Below, piece by piece: positions 34,596-43,081 of a DNA stretch of 46,340 bases. The position numbers and the translations under genes are program-made. Numbering within the stretch: the first letter of the stretch is position 1; every line of letters begins with the position of its first letter. The stretch lies in the NCBI GenBank assembly GCA_964612065.1, contig CAZTCD010000019.1, positions 1 to 46,340 on the forward strand. Direction: 5' to 3'. Below the pieces are notes generated by a model, which saw only the letters and a list, made by a program, of their open reading frames with translations, was not told the DNA's origin and did no database searches. Origin of the DNA: JAKFYM01 sp964612065 (GTDB lineage Bacteria > Bdellovibrionota > UBA1018 > CAIPTA01).

Positions 34596-36128
34596 GTGGC
34601 AAAAAAAGCTAGAGTAACGGCAATAGGAATCCTGTTGCTCGCTTTGATGTGCGGAGCTCTCTTCAGCATTGGGTTTTCCGAGCGATGGGAGGCCACGAAA
34701 AGCAGCCCCGGCTTTGCAGATGGGAGTTGGCGTTCGCATTCCGTTTTTACCGCCAGATTTGCCCGTCAATGGTACGAGGTGGGATGGCTGGAATCGAAGC
34801 TTCGCCTGCATTTCACTGCCCATCACGTGGTTACCAGGTCTCAACCGAATATCTATTCGTCCTATCCGAGCGGTTTTTTAGTTCCCGTTTATCTATGGGT
34901 GTTGCTGGTGAGGCAGGTACCGAACCTAGAGATGGTGATGCAGATGAGCGTATGGCTTTTCCTGTTTACGGGATTCCTAGCCGGGCTCTTCGCTTATCTC
35001 TGGTGCAGGCAGGGGCGATATTCCTTGTTGTTTTCTCTCCTGCTGGGAGCCTGCTCAGCAGCCTTTTATTTTTTCAGTGCGGCAGCCAGCCGCTATTACC
35101 CTGCCACTTGGTGGCCGGATACTCTGGCGCCCACCTGGTTCCTTCTCCTCCTTCTGCACGAATTTTTTCTCAGGAAGCGGATCGGACGGGCATTAGTGGC
35201 CTGGGAGTTCACTTTGTTTTTTGCCGCTTGCTTTACGGACTGGCTGTTGGTGCTTCTGGTTTTCGCGATAGCGTTTCTCCGGAGGCTGCGTGGGGACAGC
35301 TGGCGGGAAAGCTTGATGCCGCTGAGCGGGCTTATAGCGGTGCTTCTTCATCTATGGACGGTTGTGGGTTCAGGATACTGGCAGAGTTTTCTCGGCAAAG
35401 TGGCGCTAAGGACCAGTGGATTGGTTCAGGAAAATGTGGGATCCGAGTCTGGCTCTTGGCTTCATAACTTTGAATCCCACTTTGGAGGGGGAACCTTCAC
35501 TTTGTTTCTGGCCGTGGGGGTATTGGCTATCGTTCTTCTGATCTGGCGAGTCTGGAAGCGAGGCAGGTCTCCTTCGGTGGATTTATTTTTGCTGCTTACT
35601 CTTCCCTGCTATCTACATGCGCTTGTGCTTCTGCAGCATTATCGTGGCCATCCCTACAATGTGTTGAAGTGGGCGATGATCTTCGCGCTCCTTCCGGCGG
35701 TTCTGATTTTTCCTGGGCGGAAATGGCTGGCTACTATGGTGGCCGTGGTTGGCCTATCACTCGGGTACGCCACATTCAGCTATAGGGAGACCCCGGGCGA
35801 CGGGTGGCTGGAGGCGAAGCCTGAAAACATAGCCATCTGCGAGATGCTCAGCCGCCACCAGACCTACTATACCATAATGTTTACTCCCGACACGCCTTGG
35901 GGCGACGCTCTGATTTCCACCGCCAATTGCTATTACCCGTTGCAGTCGTATGCGAAGCCCATGGATGCCTTCAAGGAATTTATAAGGGTTAATTGGAGGC
36001 GTAGGTTTGAGGAGAAGATAGAGGCCATGGCTTTTTTCCGGAAAGAACCGTCTTCGGAATGGCGCGCCTACCTTGGTCAAAGGATCGAGAGCACCCCCAA
36101 CGGCACGCTTTATTCTGTTTCCTGGTGA
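34596..36128 (+). CDS. Polytopic membrane protein, GT-C glycosyltransferase-like
   Basis: About 510 residues with some ten hydrophobic segments. The first segment (AIGILLLALMCGALFSIGF) is followed by a large extracytoplasmic loop (SERWEATKSSPGFADGSW...), then many membrane helices and a soluble C-terminal part (from about 400). Such a layout is common in polyprenyl-phosphate-sugar GT-C transferases, but I see no clear DxD motif in the first loop, so the function is not settled. The start is a GTG, with an AGGA about 13 bases upstream. It is convergent with the TIGR02147-like gene. Confidence 0.65.
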   Translation: MAKKARVTAIGILLLALMCGALFSIGFSERWEATKSSPGFADGSWRSHSVFTARFARQWYEVGWLESKLRLHFTAHHVVTRSQPNIYSSYPSGFLVPVYLWVLLVRQVPNLEMVMQMSVWLFLFTGFLAGLFAYLWCRQGRYSLLFSLLLGACSAAFYFFSAAASRYYPATWWPDTLAPTWFLLLLLHEFFLRKRIGRALVAWEFTLFFAACFTDWLLVLLVFAIAFLRRLRGDSWRESLMPLSGLIAVLLHLWTVVGSGYWQSFLGKVALRTSGLVQENVGSESGSWLHNFESHFGGGTFTLFLAVGVLAIVLLIWRVWKRGRSPSVDLFLLLTLPCYLHALVLLQHYRGHPYNVLKWAMIFALLPAVLIFPGRKWLATMVAVVGLSLGYATFSYRETPGDGWLEAKPENIAICEMLSRHQTYYTIMFTPDTPWGDALISTANCYYPLQSYAKPMDAFKEFIRVNWRRRFEEKIEAMAFFRKEPSSEWRAYLGQRIESTPNGTLYSVSW

Positions 36129-36191
36129 CAGGGTGGAGGCATCCGAAATTCAATGACCTGACTGGATCGTGGGGGCCGGGAAGATTCCTTG

Positions 36192-37232
36192 CTAAAATTT
36201 CTCTTCGCTCTCCGCCAGGTTCATCAGGTGCATTTGAAACAGATAAGTTTTCTGGCTTTCGCTTTTGTTCTCGGGCTCCCCGGGCAAATCTTCGGCTAAG
36301 AGCTGCAGGAAGGCGCCGAAGATGCTGTTCGCGTTTTTCACCACATGCTCATAACGGCGCTGGGAGAGGTTCACGAAGCGGAGGGAGAAAACGCTTTCGG
36401 CGGAGCCCGGGGCGTCCTTTTTCATCCGGGCCAGCTTTTTGAGGGAGCGCCGGAACCAGTATTCGTAGAGGCCGATGCGATGGTGGCGATCGCCTACCGT
36501 GCTCACGTTCTGCGTGGTGGCGAAGTACTTGCCGTGGCGATAATGGATCAGCTCCGCCTCGAGGAGCTCTTTCAGCGCGGCCTTCATTTCCTCGGCACTC
36601 ACTCCCGCTAGCTCGCTGAGGATCTTTTCGTCGTGCCGCTCGGCGCGGAGGTAATGGGAAGACTCGAGGGATTTCAGGATCGCCACGGTATAGGGGCGGT
36701 CGAAAAAAGTTTTCAGGATGCGTTGGCGGCGGCTCACGGCTTGGCTGATCGAAGGGAGCTTTTCGGTGTCGACGAGGAGCTCGAGGAAATACAAAAGGGA
36801 GCGGCGGAAGAAAAGGCCTCCGGCCAATATGGTTTCGAGCGGCACCTTGGTTTTTCCGCTGGCCCAGCGGGAATACTGGAAGCGCGAGCAGCGCAGGCCC
36901 GCGAGCACTTCTTTGAGGGGGCGGTCGCCGCAGAGGGTGGCGAGAAGAAGGCGAGTGTCTTTCGCATCGCCACGGAAGCCGAAGCCGTGTCTTAGGGCGT
37001 TTTGGAGGGCGTCGTCTTTGCGGCAGGCCGTGCAGAAATCCACGAACTCTTCATAGGCGAGCATTTTCCGCCCGGCCTCCCACCGATACACCTGAGAGTA
37101 GGAGTAGCCCATGCGCTGGTTGATCTGGCCCTGGGAGGATCTGCCGCGAAGGGCTTTCAGGAGCTCCGGAATGAGGCGGGCCAGATCGATGTCGGAGCTT
37201 TCGTCTATGATGTGGCTGCGTTTGGTCTTCAC
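36192..37232 (-). CDS. Second TIGR02147/DUF4423-like regulator with N-terminal HTH
   Basis: About 346 residues. An XRE-like helix-turn-helix (LIPELLKALRGRSSQGQINQ, then GYSYSQVYRWEAGRKML) near residues 20-65 precedes a TIGR02147-type body with a winged-helix-like segment (FDRPYTVAILKSLESSHYL, LSELAGVSAEEMKAALKELL). I chose the GTG at 37232 because AGGAAAGG lies just upstream; a TTG at 37289 would add 19 residues. It is probably a transcription regulator; targets unknown. It shares the family with the gene at 29192 but has an added DNA-binding domain. Confidence 0.75.
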   Translation of the reverse strand: MKTKRSHIIDESSDIDLARLIPELLKALRGRSSQGQINQRMGYSYSQVYRWEAGRKMLAYEEFVDFCTACRKDDALQNALRHGFGFRGDAKDTRLLLATLCGDRPLKEVLAGLRCSRFQYSRWASGKTKVPLETILAGGLFFRRSLLYFLELLVDTEKLPSISQAVSRRQRILKTFFDRPYTVAILKSLESSHYLRAERHDEKILSELAGVSAEEMKAALKELLEAELIHYRHGKYFATTQNVSTVGDRHHRIGLYEYWFRRSLKKLARMKKDAPGSAESVFSLRFVNLSQRRYEHVVKNANSIFGAFLQLLAEDLPGEPENKSESQKTYLFQMHLMNLAESEEKF

Positions 37233-37480
37233 GGTGCCTTTCCTGATGCTTATTCTGGTGCCTTTTGGGGTATGGCTGTTTTTGCACAAATACCCCCGAG
37301 ATATGTGCAGGGAAAAGGCGGGTTTTGCAATAGAAACCTTGAAGGCAGGGGGCCTGCGGGCGTTAACTGGGGGCAGATCCTCTTAGGAGAGCTTGGCCGG
37401 CGATTTTTCTATTTTTTGGTCGTCGCCAGGCTTCTCCAAGAGGATTTGTTTTTTCCTCTTGGTGAAAGAGTGGAGCGCAA

Positions 37481-37663
37481 TCAGCCCGCAATTTGCCCAG
37501 GCGCCGCCCAGCTCTTATCCACGCCCAGGCTTCGCATCTGCTTGCCACAGCAGATATCCGCGTGGGTGCTCTCCTCCGCGGCAGGGCAGTGGCAAGCCAC
37601 CGCATAGATTATTTCCGCCCCACATTCCTCGCATTGCAGCCGTTCACCTCTCGGATGAGCCAT
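37481..37663 (-). CDS. Small desulforedoxin-like metal protein
   Basis: 60 residues. It has CEEC near residues 9-12, an inserted CHC near 21-23, and ICCGKQM near residues 34-40. A CxxC plus CC pattern with GK is that of desulforedoxin and the N-terminal domain of desulfoferrodoxin, which bind one iron or zinc. The extra CHC-containing loop is unusual. An AGGAGG site lies 7 bases before the ATG at 37663, so the start is firm; an ATG at 37693 is worse placed. It is a single gene, upstream of the TIGR02147-like gene on the same strand. Confidence 0.7.
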   Translation of the reverse strand: MAHPRGERLQCEECGAEIIYAVACHCPAAEESTHADICCGKQMRSLGVDKSWAAPGQIAG

Positions 37664-37827
37664 AGATCGCCTCCTCTGGAGTGGGTGATGCAAGGGAGGG
37701 GCCTGGATTTTGGGGCTTTAGGTTAGAAGGGGGGCGATGCGTTAGCTGCGTAGGATGGATGGGGGTTTATAAGACCTGCTCAGGAGACTCCTCGAGCCCT
37801 TAAAGGGCACGGAGGTGAAAGCAAGCT

Positions 37828-37872
37828 ATGGCTACGTTATTGACTTCTATTACCATGCAAGGTAATATCTAA
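37828..37872 (+). CDS. 15-codon leader ORF before the DUF4160 gene (tentative)
   Basis: MATLLTSITMQGNI is preceded by a near-perfect GGAGGTGA about 9 bases before its ATG, the best ribosome site in this region. It ends with TAA one base before the apparent start of the DUF4160 frame, which lies one base out of phase. Translation of it could control the downstream gene by coupling or a frameshift. It may also be the remains of a changed start region. Confidence 0.4.
   Translation: MATLLTSITMQGNI
37849..37866. promoter_or_regulatory. Inverted repeat ATTACC-N6-GGTAAT, candidate operator
   Basis: Perfect 6-bp arms with a 6-bp centre lie inside the leader ORF. A related pair, ATAGGTAAG (37874-37882) and CTTACCTAT (37907-37915), can form a hairpin over the start of the DUF4160 frame. 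The shared GGTAA core suggests a regulator site or RNA switch. Confidence 0.4.
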
Positions 37873-37873
37873 A

Positions 37874-38068
37874 ATAGGTAAGATCAGGCGGGGTGGATTT
37901 GTTTTCCTTACCTATAAGGGCGATCATGATCCGCCGCATGTGCATGTTTATAGGGACGGCAGGTTCGTAGCGAAGTGGAACCTCGAAGCTTGGTGCCTGA
38001 TGCGAGGGAAGATGAACCGAAGGCTTCTTGGGCTGCTCAAGCTATTGGCGGAAGAAGGTGAGCTATGA
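37874..38068 (+). CDS. DUF4160 family protein without a usual start codon
   Basis: 64 codons encode IGKIRRGGFVFLTYKGDHDP, then PHVHVYRDGRFVAKWNLEAW, with the family's HDPPHVHV motif. Homologues begin at about MGKIR, so the ATA at 37874 stands where an ATG is expected. There is no ATG, GTG or TTG in this frame after the upstream TGA. Either an ATA start, reinitiation from the leader ORF one base upstream, or inactivation explains this. The stop overlaps the next gene (ATGA). DUF4160 proteins commonly pair with DUF2442 or HTH partners as toxin-antitoxin-like modules. Confidence 0.7.
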   Translation: MGKIRRGGFVFLTYKGDHDPPHVHVYRDGRFVAKWNLEAWCLMRGKMNRRLLGLLKLLAEEGEL

Positions 38069-38529
38069 AGATCCAGAAGGTTGCAGTGAACAACCGAAAG
38101 AAGGCAGTGGAGATAGAAACCCGCAAAGGTACGCTTAGCCTTCCCTTCTCTCGCCTGCCATTGAAGCCTTCGGCTAAGAATAAGATAAAGGCTATTGCGG
38201 TGGACGCCGAACTCGGGAACGAGGCGGTTACCTATGTGCTCGAATCGGGAAGGGCGGAAAGCGTGCATCTGGACGCCTTCCTCGATTACAACCGCGACCC
38301 TGATTTTCTTCGTGATCTCACTTTGCACAAGCTCACCTTGGACGCCGTGGCGCTGGTGAGGAAATCGGATCTCAGCAAGCACGAGCTGGTGCGCAGGCTT
38401 AGTACCTCTCCCAGCCAGCTCTATCGCCTTCTGGATCCTGCCAATAAGAAGAAATCCTTGGACGAGATGCTGCGGCTTCTGGCTGTACTGGGCTATCGGG
38501 TGGAGCTGCAGCTCGTGGCTGCGGCTTGA
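38065..38529 (+). CDS. DUF2442-like plus HTH protein, probable antitoxin
   Basis: 154 residues. The N-terminal half has a DUF2442-like look (VNNRKKAVEIETRKGTLSLP, then FSRLPLKPS). The C-terminal half is a helix-turn-helix (LVRKSDLSKHELVRRLSTSPSQLYRLLDP). This is the usual partner of DUF4160 proteins. It overlaps the DUF4160 frame by 4 bases, so the two are coupled. It probably binds its own promoter, possibly at the inverted repeat near 37849. Confidence 0.8.
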   Translation: MKIQKVAVNNRKKAVEIETRKGTLSLPFSRLPLKPSAKNKIKAIAVDAELGNEAVTYVLESGRAESVHLDAFLDYNRDPDFLRDLTLHKLTLDAVALVRKSDLSKHELVRRLSTSPSQLYRLLDPANKKKSLDEMLRLLAVLGYRVELQLVAAA

Positions 38530-38555
38530 GTGGGGGGAGATATTTAGCTATAAAC

Positions 38556-38590
38556 AAAAAGCCATCGATCTTGCGACCGATGGCTTTTTT
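38556..38590 (+). terminator. Rho-independent terminator
   Basis: AAAAAGCCATCG/CGATGGCTTTTTT with a T run ends the DUF4160/DUF2442 unit. It is directly followed by a copy of the structured repeat. Confidence 0.9.
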
Positions 38591-38594
38591 TGTA

Positions 38595-38720
38595 AATGGC
38601 TCAGGATCCCGGACTCATGTCGCGCCTCCTGGCGCTCCCCCCTTCGGGTGTGCAATTCAGTCGTCATGGCTACGAACGACAAGTTTTTGAATTGCAACGC
38701 CGGCTAGAAGCTGAGACCGA
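38595..38720. repeat. Structured palindromic repeat, copy 1
   Basis: It begins AATGGCTCAGGATCCCGG, shared with 43119 and, with one change, 46171. Inside, TGCAATTCA (38651-38659) pairs with TGAATTGCA (38688-38696), with a nested GTCGT/ACGAC stem. The outer part GGCTCAGG/CTGAG and CCGG/CCGG can also pair. The right half differs from copy 3 but keeps the stems, as in a structured element. Confidence 0.65.
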
Positions 38721-38859
38721 CCCAGACCATATCCAAGAAATCCAAGATCAGATAAAATTTAAGCAAGATGCGATTCAGGAAATAGGTCGTAAAATTGTAG
38801 AAAGCCGGAGAAAGATTGATGGATCACCTCCTTTGGAGGGGGGATGCCGGTCTTTTTAG
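38617..38859 (+). CDS. Short coiled-coil ORF that runs out of the repeat (tentative)
   Basis: 80 residues. The first 20 or so (MSRLLALPPSG) lie in the repeat, and the rest (ERQVFELQRRLEAETDP, then HIQEIQDQIKFKQDAIQEI) is a charged amphipathic helix that looks like real protein. No good ribosome site precedes the ATG. It may be a short gene or part of a decayed one. No family recognised. Confidence 0.35.
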   Translation: MSRLLALPPSGVQFSRHGYERQVFELQRRLEAETDPDHIQEIQDQIKFKQDAIQEIGRKIVESRRKIDGSPPLEGGCRSF

Positions 38860-39027
38860 GCCGCTTTAGCCTTTTACCAGATCTCGCTATCTGCCGAGCA
38901 CGCTGCCGTGTTTTGTGCTCGCTGCTGTTTGACGTCGCTGTAACCGGCGGGAAGTGGCGATTAGGCGGTAATTGAAAAGCGATATATTCTTAAGTATGTG
39001 GTTTGGAATCATGTGTTTTGATTCCTG

Positions 39028-41391
39028 ATGGATCCGGATATGAAGAAGCCTCTTCGCAGAAGATTCAAGCTTATTGGGGTAGCCGCTCTTGCGCTTGGCT
39101 CGTTGATCGTGTTGCTGATCGCACAGACAAGGACGGACTGTAGTGGCTGCAAGGAGAAGCCCAGGACACTGCAGGATGCCAAGCCGGTACTTCGAAATGT
39201 CTCCGACTTGGGGCTCCCTTATCATTTCAGCGCAAAGATCGAATCTGTAGAGCCTGAAGAGCCGCGCTCCTCTCGGGTGTCAAAGACCAAGGAGGGGTGG
39301 AGCTTAGTGGTGGACAACACCAGTATCGAGATCTTTGAGCGTACCGGATACCTTCCAGCGGTAAGCAATACGAAAGTAAAAAGTGAGCAAGTTCTCTTTT
39401 GCCACAGGCCTCCCCGCGTGACCGTGAAATCTATTTCTCCTCCCCTCATTGCTGTTTCTGATGGCGAATGCCGTTCGGAGCTTAGCGGTCCAAGTCCTTC
39501 GCAAAAAATGTTTTTGTCTGAATCGCTTATCAGGAAATATGCCTTGGCCAGATTGGTGGAGGTGGGAGCGGTAAGCCCGGCAGAGTTTGAAGGGCAGATA
39601 GGCCCGAACTCCAAGGAAGTCCTAGGCTACTTCCTGCAGGGCGGGGCTCGCCCTCTTGAGGAGCCATTTTCCGCCAGCCTCACTTTCAAGGGCGTCAAGT
39701 TCGATGTTCGAGGCAAAATCCTCATCAAGAGATCGGCTTACTACCATCCCAAGTTTGATGAAAACTCCACTCTTCAGATGAAAGGCGAAGTAGGCCTCTA
39801 TGAGTTTTGGGCAAGGAACATTAATGAGTGCTCGGCAAACCTAACTGATCCTTTGACCGCGAGGTGGTGTGCCACCATCAGGGGCTTCTTATCCGAAGGA
39901 AGAAATAGAATTTATCTCGAAGACTGGCCGCGGATTCCGGCTGGAGATCCTTCTGAATTTATGAACATGGTTGCGCTCGATGGCTCTACGATGCCCATGC
40001 GGTACCTGGAGTCGGTTTGCAGGAAGAATGAGTATTATGAAAATACGCCCACCAACAAAGAAAAATTCGAAGCCGCCAAAGCGGAGTGGGAGAATAGCTT
40101 TTTTTCGAAAAGCCTGGATGTAAACCAAAGAGACAAGTTTGGCCGCACGATCTTCTTTTATGCGGCTGCCTCTGGTTGTGAGTTCGAGAAGCTTTCTCGT
40201 TTTGGAGTGGATCTTAGAGACAAAGATTACTATGGAAACTCACTTCTGGCTTATGCGGTTTTTGGTCGAGGTGCCTCACAAGATCTTGTTGGCTCCATGG
40301 CCGAGCATTTCAGCACCGAAGAAATCCTCGGCAATTCCCTGGCCTGGCCGAGTTCAATTCATGAAAGCCTGACAGGCGAAGCGGATCTTCAGTTTTATTC
40401 TGTGGATCGAGCGCTGCAGATTCCCGCCCGCCCTCCAATCGTCGCGATCGCTTCGAGGCATAGGGATCAGGATTGGCTGGTGCGCGCTCTTCTTAAGGGG
40501 CGCCGCCTTTCGGCCAGGCAGGCTAGTGATTTGGCTAAGTTCGCGCTTACTCGCGGGAAGCCGAAGCTCCTGCTGAGTCTTGAGCAGATGGGCGTTCATC
40601 TCGATTCTAATTCCGATAGCCATGGCGTGACCTATCCGGCGATAGAGTATTTGGAAGAAAGAAAAGGAACCCTGCCAGTTGACGAGGCAACTAAAGAGAA
40701 ACTGCTCCAGACCGCTGAAAGTGCGCGATCCAAGAAGTTTGCGTTGTGCACTACCAAGAAAAGCGAGGAGGTTTGCATAAAAGAAGCCGAGCTGTGCTCA
40801 AAGTATCCGACACCGAATGGGCGAGACACTTGCTATTCAAGTCATAGGCAGTGCTCCTTAGTGCAAGATGCCGGAATGCGATGGCGTTGTTCTGTTCCTT
40901 TTTATTTCTCGGGCAACGTGGATTCCAGATGTGCTGGTGCAAAATTTGATCAGGATGAATTTGCTCTCTGCGGGTTGCGAAGCGCCGAATCGGTTGGAAA
41001 TATTGATCGCATCGGGAGGCTGGTATCATCGGAAAAGGGAATAGAAAAATTTCTGAGTGAGTTCCCGGTTCGAGGATTGGCCCCTCGGCTGGAGCCCAAG
41101 GATGCGGAGAATTTCTATAAACACTGCCAGGGAAAAAAGTATGGGATGGAAGTAAGGAAAAAGCTTCATACGTATTGCGCCTATTTGCTGGAGAAGGTGA
41201 TGGGCAGCACCGAGCGTAGGCTGATTACAGAATCCGATCGTTGCATCGACAGAGGAACCTTTGATGAGTGTTTCGTCAGCATTCTCTATGTAACCGGCCG
41301 GGACGAGGCGAAGCGGCAAAAAATTTTAGACCGGATCTGCGGGCAGGGCGAAAGAGCTGCGTGTGAGGAGTTGGGCGGGGCTTATCTTTAG
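39028..41391 (+). CDS. Membrane-anchored ankyrin-like protein, Cys-rich
   Basis: 787 residues. Basic N-terminus and one membrane segment (LIGVAALALGSLIVLLIAQ) suggest an anchored or exported protein. A middle stretch (about 363-415; DVNQRDKFGRTIFFYAAASG, DLRDKDYYGNSLLAYAVFG) looks like two ankyrin repeats. The C-terminal half has many Cys (CTTKKSEEVCIKEAELC, CYSSHRQC) that could form disulfides. An N-terminal segment (about 70-150) resembles the small secreted protein at 45707. No function known; an effector or inhibitor is a guess. Confidence 0.7.
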   Translation: MDPDMKKPLRRRFKLIGVAALALGSLIVLLIAQTRTDCSGCKEKPRTLQDAKPVLRNVSDLGLPYHFSAKIESVEPEEPRSSRVSKTKEGWSLVVDNTSIEIFERTGYLPAVSNTKVKSEQVLFCHRPPRVTVKSISPPLIAVSDGECRSELSGPSPSQKMFLSESLIRKYALARLVEVGAVSPAEFEGQIGPNSKEVLGYFLQGGARPLEEPFSASLTFKGVKFDVRGKILIKRSAYYHPKFDENSTLQMKGEVGLYEFWARNINECSANLTDPLTARWCATIRGFLSEGRNRIYLEDWPRIPAGDPSEFMNMVALDGSTMPMRYLESVCRKNEYYENTPTNKEKFEAAKAEWENSFFSKSLDVNQRDKFGRTIFFYAAASGCEFEKLSRFGVDLRDKDYYGNSLLAYAVFGRGASQDLVGSMAEHFSTEEILGNSLAWPSSIHESLTGEADLQFYSVDRALQIPARPPIVAIASRHRDQDWLVRALLKGRRLSARQASDLAKFALTRGKPKLLLSLEQMGVHLDSNSDSHGVTYPAIEYLEERKGTLPVDEATKEKLLQTAESARSKKFALCTTKKSEEVCIKEAELCSKYPTPNGRDTCYSSHRQCSLVQDAGMRWRCSVPFYFSGNVDSRCAGAKFDQDEFALCGLRSAESVGNIDRIGRLVSSEKGIEKFLSEFPVRGLAPRLEPKDAENFYKHCQGKKYGMEVRKKLHTYCAYLLEKVMGSTERRLITESDRCIDRGTFDECFVSILYVTGRDEAKRQKILDRICGQGERAACEELGGAYL

Positions 41392-41405
41392 GCAGGTGAA
41401 CTGTT

Positions 41406-42017
41406 CTATTCCCGGTTCCGGAGCTGCACGTCTCCGTAGTCGGCCATTAGTTCGTCGAGGAGATCGAGAACCTCTGGAAAATGGTCCGAACGGGAATCGT
41501 ATTTGAATTCGCCTAGGATTCTGTCAGCGATAGAGCACACTTCGGGCCACCGAGCGATCTCTTGATCCAGGGCTGCGATTACGTCTTGCCTGTCGCGTTT
41601 TCTTGAAGGGCTGGAGCAATAAGAGATAATCTTCGTGGCCACTTGATATTGGGGGGCCAGGAAGCTTGCATCCAGGTGCCTGAGCTTTACAAGGGGCAGC
41701 CATTCCGTGCCGTGAGGCAGAAGGGGGAAGTTTGCGCCAACGAACTCCAGATAGTAGCCATGCACGGTTAGGCGGCTCTTGCCGAATTCGCGCTCCAGGC
41801 CAGCGATGATTTCAGGTTCATTTGCGCTGGTTCTGCTTTCCACTCGCAATAGATCGATATCGGCTGTGCCGGTGGAATCTTGTAGGCCGGCCAGAAGGAG
41901 CGCGCTTTTTCCGAAGATCCGCAGCGGGATCCGGTTTCCGCCAAGGGCTTCCTTCCATGCTTTTTCGAGGTGCGCGTCGATTTTCTCCAGGAGCTCGAAG
42001 ATCTCATTTTTTTGCAT
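41406..42017 (-). CDS. Nucleotidyltransferase-like toxin, DUF6036/AbiEii type
   Basis: 203 residues. LRIFGKSALLLAGLQDSTGT is followed by ADIDLL, giving the GS-like and DxD motif of the nucleotidyltransferase fold used by AbiEii-type toxins. The rest is helical. It overlaps the XRE gene upstream by 14 bases, an arrangement typical of type IV or II toxin-antitoxin pairs. The active Asp pair appears present. Its target is unknown. Confidence 0.7.
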   Translation of the reverse strand: MQKNEIFELLEKIDAHLEKAWKEALGGNRIPLRIFGKSALLLAGLQDSTGTADIDLLRVESRTSANEPEIIAGLEREFGKSRLTVHGYYLEFVGANFPLLPHGTEWLPLVKLRHLDASFLAPQYQVATKIISYCSSPSRKRDRQDVIAALDQEIARWPEVCSIADRILGEFKYDSRSDHFPEVLDLLDELMADYGDVQLRNRE

Positions 42018-42696
42018 GGAGGCAGTCTCCTACGAAGCCGGCTAGATCATCGGCTTCGCCCGGTGATAGGGGGCGAGGCGGGAGAGATGCTCCGGCGAGA
42101 TCGCGAGCGATGCCGAGAATTTTCTCTATCTGCCGCTTGGCTCGCGGCCCGATTCGCTTCTCCGGGCGATTCAGGATTTCGATGATTTGCAGGCACACCT
42201 GCGATTCCTCCGCGATTTTTTTGAGCAGGAAGGGATTGTTCGCTGTGAGGGCGAAGATCCTATCGGTGTGGATCTCCTTGGCTCGGGCGTGGAGGATCAG
42301 AGCGGCACAAAAAGCCTTGTGAAGCCGGTCGTCCTCCAAAAAGCTCAGTGCCTTGCTAAACACCTCTTCGAAGGGAATAGGGGAGAGAGGAACGCCGGCA
42401 GGCTTGGCCAGGAGAGTGGCCCCGAAATGGGCTAGCTGGTTGGCTAGTTCGCCTTTCGCTGTGGTGTCTTCGGGTTTTTCCAGGCCCACGAAGAAGCGGA
42501 TTACGGGGATGCCCAGATGCCGCGCCAGCACGGCCACATCACGGGCCGACAATACGCCCCGCCCGGTTTCGATATAGGAAATCTTGGCCTGTGAAACCCC
42601 GAGAATGTTCGCGACATCGAAGGTGGTGAGGCCCTTCTGTTTGCGAATGGCGCGCAAGTTTTCCCGGATGGTTTTGCTGTAAGGATCCTGGCGCAT
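42004..42696 (-). CDS. XRE-family regulator, probable antitoxin
   Basis: 230 residues. The XRE helix-turn-helix (IRKQKGLTTFDVANILGVSQ, then AKISYIETG) lies near residues 18-50. The helical C-terminal part would bind the toxin. It is the first gene of the pair, with the DUF6036-type gene 14 bases overlapped downstream. Two palindromes (42709-42722 and 42728-42741) lie just upstream, as expected for an autorepressor. Confidence 0.85.
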   Translation of the reverse strand: MRQDPYSKTIRENLRAIRKQKGLTTFDVANILGVSQAKISYIETGRGVLSARDVAVLARHLGIPVIRFFVGLEKPEDTTAKGELANQLAHFGATLLAKPAGVPLSPIPFEEVFSKALSFLEDDRLHKAFCAALILHARAKEIHTDRIFALTANNPFLLKKIAEESQVCLQIIEILNRPEKRIGPRAKRQIEKILGIARDLAGASLPPRPLSPGEADDLAGFVGDCLHAKK

Positions 42697-42708
42697 AGTG
42701 CTTTAATT

Positions 42709-42741
42709 ATACATTAATGTATTAAAAATACATAACTGTAT
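42709..42741. promoter_or_regulatory. Twin operators of the XRE regulator
   Basis: ATACATTAATGTAT (42709-42722, perfect palindrome) and ATACATAACTGTAT (42728-42741) share the arms ATACA/TGTAT, with centres 19 bases apart. They start 13 bases before the regulator ATG. The region is A/T-rich and likely overlaps its promoter. Confidence 0.65.
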
Positions 42742-43009
42742 TATCGGAATGCAAGCAGCTAAAATTAATGAATTTTTATGATTTTCTATTTGTGAGACGC
42801 GAATAAAAAAAGATCAAAAAATACCATTGGTTATGATTTTTAGTGGGCCGATTCATGAGAGGGAGAAGGAGCTCACGCTGCATTCGCTGAGGGCATTCCG
42901 GGCTTCAACTTATTGGGTATTGGGTGGGCGAAGAGCAGGCCACTCGACCTTGATAAAGAGGCTGTAAATAAAAAAACTACTGGTCTATCGCCTAGTGGGC
43001 TTTTGGGGG

Positions 43010-43053
43010 CAGTCCTCGTGGCCGAATTGTCGAACCGGTGGGCCTGAGTTCTG
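43010..43053. repeat. Structured repeat, copy 2 right part (B)
   Basis: CGTGGCCGAATTGTCGAACC followed by GGTGGGCCTGAGTTCTG matches the right half of copy 3 with few changes. Its left half is missing. Confidence 0.75.
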
Positions 43054-43081
43054 CGAAGCACGGGAGCCGTGAGCACAAATT

